A DNA stretch of 64,000 nucleotides, from NCBI RefSeq assembly GCF_035712445.1, contig NZ_DASTAT010000126.1:1-64000 (forward strand), read 5' to 3'. Each line of letters begins with the position of its first letter. The stretch's first letter is position 1. The position numbers were made by a program, and so were the translations under genes. The DNA comes from Oligoflexus sp. Its GTDB lineage: Bacteria; Bdellovibrionota_B; Oligoflexia; Oligoflexales; Oligoflexaceae. Below the pieces are notes generated by a model that saw only the letters and a list, made by a program, of their open reading frames with translations, ran no database searches and was not told where the DNA came from. Positions 18,701 to 25,028 of this stretch are shown piece by piece.

Positions 18701-21700
18701 TCGACTTTTTTGATGGAGTCGATGCCAAGGTCGGCTTCGAGCTCCATGCCCGGCTGCAGCATGGAGACGGGAAATCCGGTTTTCTCGGCGACGATTTCCA
18801 GAATGGTCTGCTGATCCTGGGCGGACGAAGATGCCGCCAAGGCTACAGTACCAGCCGCCCAAGCGCCGACGCGCGCGTCTTTTTCGTACTGCGTTTGTGT
18901 CAGTTTCAGCAGGTCGCCGATTGTCTGCAGTTCACCCAGACGACTGGCGTCGGCTTCCATATGCGGATAATGGCTTTGCAGCTGCGAGAAGATTTCCACT
19001 TTCTTGATGGAGTCGATGCCAAGGTCGCCTTCAAGATTCATATCGGCTTTCAGGAGTTCTGCCGGGTATCCAGTGCAGCTCGAAAGGACGTCATAGACCT
19101 GCTTATCATCAGCACCAGCCACCTGAGGCGCAGGAGATGACTTTGGAGCGGGTTGAGGCACCGACGCCGTAACTTTCGGCGCTGGAGCCGCCGCGACAGG
19201 AGCAGCAGGCGCTTTCACCGGGGGAGTCGGTGCAGGCATGGGCGACCGCACAGCTTGTGGTGCTGGGGCAGTAGCTTGAGCAACCGAAGGCCGTGCCGGA
19301 GCCTGTGGCGCGGGCGCAACCGGCCGAGCTGCTGCTTGTGGGGCTACGTAAGGTGCTGGAGCCGGCATGGATTCGCCGCTCATCAGACCATGCAGGAGCG
19401 ATTGGAATTGTCTTTGGTTTTCCAGGAAGAGAGTATGCGCATCGGCGGTTTTACGCTGTATGTCGTGCATGTCCTGCATGATTTTTTCAAGACGCTGCCA
19501 GGAATCATTGGATGAAGACATGGTACCCTCTTGTGGAAAACGATCTTTCGATTCATGACCGACGCCGGATGGGCGCGAATGTTTTTGAGATGACATTATG
19601 GTAGCCGCCGTCCCGGATATGCCCGATCCGTTGACCCGCGATGCCGTGGACGCCGCCGTCCCGGATGTGCTCGATCCGTTCACCCGCGATGCCGTAGATG
19701 CAAAAGTCTCGGGCCTGCTGGAGCCATTGAATCGCGATGCAGCGGACGCAACCACCTCGGGTTTGCCGCGCGATTCAGCGGATGCCAACGATTGATTTCC
19801 GTAAACTTGCGATGGCGCGAATGCAGCCGTCTGCGGCGCCGAACCCGATCCCGCCGTTTGATTTCCGTAAGCACGCGCTGAAGCCGCTGCCGGCGCAAGG
19901 CTTTGCGCGGGTTCGGGCGCAGCCTTTGCAACTGCCGCCTGCACACCCGCAGTCTTCTGCGGATTGCGATAATTCGCCCCGCTAATCATCACCGTAAAAT
20001 TCTTCTGCTGCGCTGGCACCGGAATCTGTGCCCCAGCATCCCAAACCTCCAGCTTCACTGGATACCCAAGACTCGCGAGCTGAGCCAGCAGCTGCCCGAA
20101 GCCAAGAAGACTCGATGAGGCCTCGGCATCCAAAGAAAGACAAGCCCCCTCACCGACTGCCGCCTTAAGGAGACCATTCAATTTCTTCTGCGGACCGACT
20201 TCAATAAAAGTCCGCACACCATCCGCCTGCATCTGCCGTAGCATATTGGCAAAACGCACAGGCTGCGCCAGCTGACGACTCAGAGTCAGCTTCCGCTCCT
20301 CATCTGCCTCAGGATAAAGCGCTCCCGAAAGATTCGCATAAACCCGCGCCTGAGCCTTCTCAAACCCAATACCTATCAGCTCCTGCAAAAACGCATCCGC
20401 CGCAGGCTCCACAAAACTCGTGTGAAACGCGGTACTCACTTCCAGGCGCCGCGATCCGATCCCGGCTTTCTTAAACGCAGCCGCAGCCTTCTGACAAAGC
20501 TCCGCATCAGCCCCCAGGACCACCTGCTTATCCGCATTGAAGTTGGCCCATTCCAGCTGGAGCCCGTTCTCGTCCAGAACTCTCCGAATATCCTCTTCAC
20601 TGGCCATCACAGCCAGCATCGCACCATTGGGTTTCCCCAGCGCCTTCATCAAACGCCCGCGTTCATAACTCAATCGCAAAAGATCCGCGCGCTGCACAAC
20701 ACCCGCGGCCTGCAAAGCCAGAAGCTCTCCATAGGAATGACCGGCAACAGCATCCGGCTTCACACCAAAACGGGCTAGAACCTCGGTCAAAGCCGAACCC
20801 AAAGTCCCAAGAGCGAGCTGCGCATAACGTGTTTCCGTCAGCTGCTGACGCTGCTCCTTCTGCATCGTTTCATCAAAGGCCTGACCCGGATAAATGCGAT
20901 CTGAAAGCCGCAGGGCATCCGGCTCCACGCTCTGCAGCACCTCGTTCGCCTGCTGCAAACTCGTCAAAAATTCTGGAAAAAGACAGCTCAGCTCGCGAAG
21001 CATCCCCGGTTCCTGCGAACCCTGACCCGCATAAATAAAGGCCAGCTCCCCAGGCACCGCGCCCTGACCATGATAAAGCCAGGCCGGAGCCGCCCCATCC
21101 GCAGTTTTCAGATAATGTTCGGCAGCCGCCAAACGCTCCTCCAGCTGCGCCTTGCTCCTCACCACAAAAGTCAAACGCTCCGCAGCATCACTTGCAAACT
21201 GCGCGCGCAGATGACGACCGAGCCCGCGGGCACACAGCCCCTTCTGCAAAAGCCCACTCGCACCCTGCACCGCTGCCAAAAGTCCGGCTTTACTGTCCGC
21301 AGAAAAAGCCAGCAGCTGCACCTCGGGATCCCAATCCAAAGCCGTTTTCTCGGACTGAAACTCCTCCAGCACCGCATGATAATTACTGCCGCCAAAACCA
21401 AAGGCACTGACAGCGGCCCGGCGCGGACTATCTTTTTGCCCCACCCAGGGACGCGCCTTGTCACTCAAAATAAACGGCGAGCCCACCAGCTTCGGATGCG
21501 GCTCTTTCACTTTAATCGTCGGCGGCAAAACTTTGTAATGAAGGGCCATCACCGCCTTGATCAAGCCCGCAGCGCCGGCCGCGGCCTTGGTGTGACCAAT
21601 CTGGGATTTCACGGAACCGAGCTGACACCACACAGCGTCAGCATCCACCTCGCGATAAACGCGAGTCAGCGCCTCCAGCTCCACACCGTCACCAACCTTG

Positions 21701-22761
21701 GTGCCTGTGCCATGGCCTTCCACCAGCTCAATGGATCGCGCGCTCACACCGGCCTGTTCATAGGCGCGATGCAGGGCCTTGGATTGCCCCTTCGCACTCG
21801 GCGCGTAAATCGCCTGGCCCTTCCCATCCGAACTCGAACCGACCGAACGCAGCACCGCATAGATGCGATCACCATCCCGCTCGGCATCGTCCAGGCGTTT
21901 CAGAATCACAGCGCCCAGACCTTCACCCAAAATCGTTCCATCGCCTTCCGCATCATAAGGTCGAGCCGACCCCGTGGGCGACAGCGCAGGCGTCTTGCTG
22001 AAGCACATATACATAAAGATATCGTTGAAGGTATCCATGCCGCCGGTGATCACCATATCCGCGCGGCCTGATTCCAACTCCATGGCGGCCAGATGCACAG
22101 CGGCAAGCGAACTCGCGCAAGCGGCATCCACCACGCTGTTCGTTCCGCCCAGATCAAGGCGGCTCGCAATACGGCCGGCCACCACATTGCCTAAAAGCCC
22201 TGGAAACGAAGCCTCCTGCCACGGGACATAGCCCGCAGAAATCTCATCCATCACCTTTTGGGCCTGATCCGCAGGAACACCCGCCTTGTTCAGCGCCGCC
22301 TTCCAGATCGGATGACCGAGCCGCGCGCCCAAGGGAATCACCAGTTCGAGCGTGCCGGTGACACCGATCACACAGGACACCCGATCGCGATCAAAACTGC
22401 GTTCGGGACCATAACCCGCATCGACCAGGGCTTCATGCGCACAGACCATGCCGAGCAGCTGGGTGCTGTCCGTCGCTTCAAGCGCGGTCGGCGCGATGCC
22501 GAATTTCAAAGGATCAAACGCATAGGGCTTCAAAAAACCGCCGGTCTGCGCGTAGGTATGATCCGGCTTTTTGGGATCGGCATTGAAGTAATCATCAGGA
22601 CGCCAGTGAGTCAAAGGCACCGGGCCAATGGCATCGTGGCCCTGCTTGATCCTTTGCCAGAATTCATCAAGACCCTGGGCATCAGGAAAGAGACAGCCGA
22701 CACCGATCACAGCGATATCAGTTGATTTCCGGGAGGAAGCAGGCCTGGTTTCAAGAACCAT
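15751..22761 (-). CDS. pfaA: PUFA-synthase subunit PfaA-like: KS-MAT-ACPx3-KR-DH
   Basis: 2336 residues, an iterative type I synthase. Order: ketosynthase (DAACASSLAA near residue 211, EGHGTGT, SQIGHTKAAAG); malonyl-type acyltransferase (GQGSQEPG, GHSYGE near 674, STAFHT); an Ala/Ser/Pro-rich linker with 16-residue repeats (about 990-1055) and a second Pro/Ala linker; three ACPs, each with LGIDSIKKVEIF (near 1247, 1347, 1440); a ketoreductase (VTGGARGVT near 1774, then FSSSTARLG and AYGVANEAL); and a C-terminal PKS-type DH (near 2070 to the end, with VVDAVFQAA). In the DH HxxxGxxxxP motif the Gly is Gln (HIIKQRAVVP). This is the PfaA architecture with a low ACP number. ACPs need a phosphopantetheinyl transferase (PfaE), which is not in the window, nor is a separate PfaB. 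The ribosome site is AAGGTGAT. Overlaps pfaC by one base. Confidence 0.95.
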   Translation of the reverse strand: MVLETRPASSRKSTDIAVIGVGCLFPDAQGLDEFWQRIKQGHDAIGPVPLTHWRPDDYFNADPKKPDHTYAQTGGFLKPYAFDPLKFGIAPTALEATDSTQLLGMVCAHEALVDAGYGPERSFDRDRVSCVIGVTGTLELVIPLGARLGHPIWKAALNKAGVPADQAQKVMDEISAGYVPWQEASFPGLLGNVVAGRIASRLDLGGTNSVVDAACASSLAAVHLAAMELESGRADMVITGGMDTFNDIFMYMCFSKTPALSPTGSARPYDAEGDGTILGEGLGAVILKRLDDAERDGDRIYAVLRSVGSSSDGKGQAIYAPSAKGQSKALHRAYEQAGVSARSIELVEGHGTGTKVGDGVELEALTRVYREVDADAVWCQLGSVKSQIGHTKAAAGAAGLIKAVMALHYKVLPPTIKVKEPHPKLVGSPFILSDKARPWVGQKDSPRRAAVSAFGFGGSNYHAVLEEFQSEKTALDWDPEVQLLAFSADSKAGLLAAVQGASGLLQKGLCARGLGRHLRAQFASDAAERLTFVVRSKAQLEERLAAAEHYLKTADGAAPAWLYHGQGAVPGELAFIYAGQGSQEPGMLRELSCLFPEFLTSLQQANEVLQSVEPDALRLSDRIYPGQAFDETMQKEQRQQLTETRYAQLALGTLGSALTEVLARFGVKPDAVAGHSYGELLALQAAGVVQRADLLRLSYERGRLMKALGKPNGAMLAVMASEEDIRRVLDENGLQLEWANFNADKQVVLGADAELCQKAAAAFKKAGIGSRRLEVSTAFHTSFVEPAADAFLQELIGIGFEKAQARVYANLSGALYPEADEERKLTLSRQLAQPVRFANMLRQMQADGVRTFIEVGPQKKLNGLLKAAVGEGACLSLDAEASSSLLGFGQLLAQLASLGYPVKLEVWDAGAQIPVPAQQKNFTVMISGANYRNPQKTAGVQAAVAKAAPEPAQSLAPAAASARAYGNQTAGSGSAPQTAAFAPSQVYGNQSLASAESRGKPEVVASAASRFNGSSRPETFASTASRVNGSSTSGTAASTASRVNGSGISGTAATIMSSQKHSRPSGVGHESKDRFPQEGTMSSSNDSWQRLEKIMQDMHDIQRKTADAHTLFLENQRQFQSLLHGLMSGESMPAPAPYVAPQAAARPVAPAPQAPARPSVAQATAPAPQAVRSPMPAPTPPVKAPAAPVAAAPAPKVTASVPQPAPKSSPAPQVAGADDKQVYDVLSSCTGYPAELLKADMNLEGDLGIDSIKKVEIFSQLQSHYPHMEADASRLGELQTIGDLLKLTQTQYEKDARVGAWAAGTVALAASSSAQDQQTILEIVAEKTGFPVSMLQPGMELEADLGIDSIKKVEIFSVIQERLPQLNGLAADELNRLRSISDLFEMLGGPAQAEPVDDVSPLTKIMSSGAEELVYQILADKTGYPQEVLTASMSLESDLGIDSIKKVEIFSGLAEMIPGLQSATQDKVGALETVSDLLQLAREGLGDAEQLAEQSLLEPDHRHADWDLSKKKNPVTTSTNETLEPARAGATAAARVITLADALDAEEFEEEAADPLDALHLQRLEAEVFTPDGQARSWLAGTEVWIGDDGSNLARNIMLKLQERGLQARLVSLAQADRLQVPEVLHGLILLAPLKLEMPPVRWLGHAFRLLRRCGPALNAQPDQSLFAVVTRNGGRFGLDGLQTSSQVFGGALSALAKTVKEEWTGMHARALDLGRDFTDGIEAAMRCLDGLLLKGPVELGISRDQLFQLNLHDQFYPQNSAAEQAMAPGDLVLVTGGARGVTAASLIPLAKDFQPKFVIWGRTALGADEPEALHSLNEPAALKRALLQMNPELANPRDLEGAYRQVIQQRELRDTIRGLEDLGAQVVYEAVDVSRDADLRTAFQNLWQNHGHPVGVIHGAGVIRDKWILDQKDEEFFEVLDTKLRVLPYIEECAKKGLRWALLFSSSTARLGRKGQVAYGVANEALNKFAQYLSTQYSACHGLAFNWGPWSGGMVNDGLKKIFAAEGVATIPLEAGAALVHRAIAHPQDSVHELVVLAHGETLGKLEHAPQPLASFTISIESVPVLLDHIIKQRAVVPAALLLEWMAAAAQNLEPQLGILQLRDFKVWKGIVLDADQSLPVWIELVSPVGQLSLEIVLCSRSSQHKKLRHAKVQVHMGARDNQDAIPAAAPLPADTLYQGLNPYPEILFHGDDLHLIESLQSCAPQGVDATLALGHKPAEWARVGLPASWLISGEVVDAVFQAAIIWSTLQQGKPCLPAQVGWLEILQPLQGKCRLQLRVRRADALRLIADADLINEHDEVVMHFRDVEAVLDAGLSQAFRQTKLGSTEPGIGAI
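19604..19782 (-). repeat. 48-bp tandem repeat inside pfaA linker (16-residue period)
   Basis: About 3.75 copies of a 48-bp unit, starting at 19604, 19652, 19700 and 19748 (the last is shortened). They encode 16-residue repeats such as STASRVNGSSTSGTAA between the acyltransferase and the ACPs. Copies 1 and 2 are nearly identical in DNA, which suggests recent slippage or unequal exchange. A short YGNQ motif is also repeated just upstream in the protein. Likely a flexible tether whose length can vary between strains. Confidence 0.85.
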
Positions 22762-22787
22762 GTCGGATCACCTTCTAGAGGAACTTG

Positions 22788-22909
22788 GAGCCTATCCGAA
22801 AACCCCCGGATATGCTTCGTTGACTTCGTCGCTCCGCTGCTCATGAGCGGACGCAAACTCCGCTGCTCGCTTCTTGTCGGCTTGCCTTCCGGGGTTTTCG
22901 GATAGGCTC
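22788..22909. repeat. Foldback element between pfaD and pfaA (22/23-bp inverted repeat)
   Basis: Left arm 22788-22810 (GAGCCTATCCGAAAACCCCC then GGA) pairs with right arm 22888-22909, the only difference being one G in the run. The 77-bp interior holds a shorter palindrome (CCGCT ... AGCGG around GCTCATGAGC) and two TCCGCTGCTC copies. The whole sits in the 164-bp gap of an otherwise tight operon, and no U-run follows, so it is not a plain terminator. It looks like a small non-coding foldback or MITE-like element, or an mRNA hairpin that separates pfaD from pfaA expression. Confidence 0.75.
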
Positions 22910-22925
22910 TTAATTTTTTCGCGAG

Positions 22926-24446
22926 TTAAATGGCACCGTGCAGGCGTTCCTGCAGTTCCGCATCTGGCAATGGCCGCAGAAGATCATCCTGCGCTGCCAG
23001 AAAACGGCCTTGAAGAGCTGCGAATTGCACGCGTTGCAACACAGCTGCGTGATATAAAAGATTCCAGGCCACGCTTACCGCGCGGCGTTCCGTGGGCGCC
23101 TGCAGACAGGAGCCGCGCACCCAATCATTAAAAGCCGGCATCGCCGGACCGCACCAGATCTGATAGTCGATCCGCCGTTCCGCATGCCCCTGCGTCGCCC
23201 AATGCGAAGCCTGCCCCAGATAGGACCGGAAGAGAAGCGACATTTTGTGTTTCGGATCCCGAGCCGCACGTTCAATCTGTTGCGGGTCACGGGTTTGAAA
23301 GTAAGCTTCGGTGCTCTGCCAAGCGGCGGTCAGACTTTGCCGAAAGAAGCTATCTTCCAGCACCTGACGATCCTTCTCGGGAATCTGCTCCAAACTTGCA
23401 TACTGCCGATAAAGTTCATAAAGGCGCTGGGCTCGCATGGCAAACATGGTGCCGCGTTTCAGAACCTGGACTTTCACGCCCATCTCAAACATATCGGCCG
23501 CTGGCGCCATCATGATATCGCCCTGCTGGGTTTCCGCCAGCATCTCGCGCACCGCAGAACTGGTTCCCGATTCCACACAGGCCTGATTGATTGTGCCTGT
23601 CACAACGTAAGCCGCGCCCATGGCAAAGGCTGCAAGCGCCGCATGCGGCGTCGCAATGCCACCAGCAGCCCCAACGCGCAGGCGCATCGGCCAGGCGAAG
23701 TCCGTTTCCATCTGCTCTTTCAAAGCCAGCATCTGCGGCATCAAAGTCACGAGCGGTCTGTTATCCGTGTGCCCACCCGAATCCGCCTCGACAGTAAGGT
23801 CGACAGCCATCGGAATTTTACTGGCCATCTCCCGCTCATCGACCGTAATCAAGCCCTCTTTGACGAGTTGATCCAGCATAGCCGGTGGGGGCGGCGCCCA
23901 AAATTGACGAGCCACTTCCACGCGGGAAACCTTGGCAATAATATGATGTCGGGCTTCAATCGTACCGTCTTCGTTGCGCCGCAATCCCTTGACACGATAA
24001 TAAACCAAGGGCTTGCTGAGGCGCATGAAGGCCGAAGCTTCGATTAGGCGCACGTCCTTATCAATCAGAAGCTGCGCCAGTTTCTGTTCCAGAGCCGGTT
24101 CGGAAGGACTATGAATAAAGTTCACAGCAAAGGTGCGTGACCCGAGCCTTCCTTTCAACTCATCAATAGCAGCTGTCACGCGCTCCAAAGGCAAACCTGC
24201 AGCCCCATAGGAGCCCAGCATGCCTGCATCCGCCAGAGCCACGACAAGGTCGACGCTCGCAATTCCGTGCGCCATAGCTCCCGCCATATAAGGCAGGCGC
24301 AGACCATGCTCGCGGCAGAATTCAGGATCACCGAAATCACTGAGCCTCAGCGGAGGCACGAAGGCCTTCCGTCCATCAGGACGCGTCCAGGCCACCTCGC
24401 TGCTGAGGCGACTCAACTGGTTACGAAAATCTAGATCGTTGTGCAT
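22926..24446 (-). CDS. pfaD: PUFA-synthase enoyl reductase PfaD (FMN-dependent, NPD-like TIM barrel)
   Basis: 506 residues matching PfaD, the trans-acting enoyl reductase of PUFA synthases. The N-terminus leads into a nitronate-monooxygenase-like FMN barrel: LPYMAGAMAHGIAS, DAGMLGSYGAAGL, FAVNFIHSPSEP, the ADSGGHTDNRP flavin-site motif, and GAAGGIATPHAALAAFAMGA followed by GTINQACVESGTS. It reduces the enoyl intermediates that become saturated positions; where it skips, double bonds remain. First gene of the operon, 164 nt before pfaA, with a foldback element between them. The ATG at 24446 is preceded by AAGGA about 8 nt upstream. An inverted repeat lies 52-82 nt before the start. In many marine clusters pfaD is last (pfaABCD); here it leads, as the ER gene does in myxobacterial and secondary-lipid clusters. 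Confidence 0.95.
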   Translation of the reverse strand: MHNDLDFRNQLSRLSSEVAWTRPDGRKAFVPPLRLSDFGDPEFCREHGLRLPYMAGAMAHGIASVDLVVALADAGMLGSYGAAGLPLERVTAAIDELKGRLGSRTFAVNFIHSPSEPALEQKLAQLLIDKDVRLIEASAFMRLSKPLVYYRVKGLRRNEDGTIEARHHIIAKVSRVEVARQFWAPPPPAMLDQLVKEGLITVDEREMASKIPMAVDLTVEADSGGHTDNRPLVTLMPQMLALKEQMETDFAWPMRLRVGAAGGIATPHAALAAFAMGAAYVVTGTINQACVESGTSSAVREMLAETQQGDIMMAPAADMFEMGVKVQVLKRGTMFAMRAQRLYELYRQYASLEQIPEKDRQVLEDSFFRQSLTAAWQSTEAYFQTRDPQQIERAARDPKHKMSLLFRSYLGQASHWATQGHAERRIDYQIWCGPAMPAFNDWVRGSCLQAPTERRAVSVAWNLLYHAAVLQRVQFAALQGRFLAAQDDLLRPLPDAELQERLHGAI

Positions 24447-24497
24447 CCTGAAAATCCTTATACGCCTCGCGCCCTCTGACAGACCGGAGTGAGCAGC

Positions 24498-24528
24498 TCG
24501 TCATAACGAAAGCAGTTTTTTATGACGA
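24498..24528. promoter_or_regulatory. Inverted repeat upstream of the pfa operon (candidate operator)
   Basis: Perfect 9-bp arms TCGTCATAA (24498-24506) and TTATGACGA (24520-24528) with a 13-bp spacer, centred about 65 bp upstream of the pfaD start. Position and symmetry fit a dimeric regulator's operator. No adjacent regulator gene is seen, so the binding protein is unknown. Confidence 0.5.
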
Positions 24529-24631
24529 TTTCGGGTCGTAAGCGACGACTTTTCGCGGGACCCTTCAATTTTCCCAGTCAGTATGGGAGAAATGGCGCGC
24601 AGTGGCGCGCCACAAATGTGAGAAAAGAACT

Positions 24632-24865
24632 TCAGAGTGTTGGGCTCGCGTCGGCACTACGTGTTGTGGGCGTACGGGCATAACGAGTCAGTTCAAGTCT
24701 TGGTTTCACACGCAGGCAATCATCGTTCTGAAAGAAAAGAAGCGTGGAATCCTGATCGTGGACAACAAAACGAACGTGAGCCAGATTCAGTTCGATTTCC
24801 CGACCAGGCAAGAGATCTTCATGAAAATTGCTTTCCGTAACTTTAACTTTGATCAGTTCGATCAT
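24632..24865 (-). CDS. Small hypothetical protein (77 aa)
   Basis: I do not recognise the protein. It begins MIELIKVKVTESNFHEDL, alternates hydrophobic and charged residues for about 54 residues (beta-strand pattern), and ends in a basic, Thr/Arg/Ser-rich tail that looks disordered. The length and start loosely recall FlbD-like small proteins, but I cannot support that. Support for it being real: CTGGAGAG lies 6-7 nt before the ATG. A 103-residue plus-strand frame over the same DNA lacks any ribosome site. It sits alone between the pfaD promoter region and a lipoprotein gene. Confidence 0.5.
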   Translation of the reverse strand: MIELIKVKVTESNFHEDLLPGREIELNLAHVRFVVHDQDSTLLFFQNDDCLRVKPRLELTRYARTPTTRSADASPTL

Positions 24866-24990
24866 GAACGGCTCTCCAGAAGTTTGGGCTCATTATCCCA
24901 TCGCCTTCAGTGAATTGCCAAGCAACAAATGAAAGGGCATTTGATACAGGAGGTTGAGAGGAAGTTCGGGGCGGGTTTCTGGGCATCAGC

Positions 24991-25015
24991 GCGGCAGGAA
25001 GGAAAATCCTGCCGC
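24991..25015 (-). terminator. Terminator-like hairpin after the FGE-like lipoprotein gene
   Basis: Perfect 9-bp arms GCGGCAGGA (24991-24999) and TCCTGCCGC (25007-25015) with a 7-nt loop, 14 nt after the minus-strand stop. No U-run follows, so termination is uncertain; it may protect the 3' end of the mRNA. Confidence 0.4.
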
Positions 25016-25028
25016 TCTCGATTAAAAT

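Noticed and set aside
24602..24913. Plus-strand 103-codon frame upstream of pfaD
   Set aside because: No ribosome site; the opposite frame at 24632-24865 has a good one. Only one can be likely.
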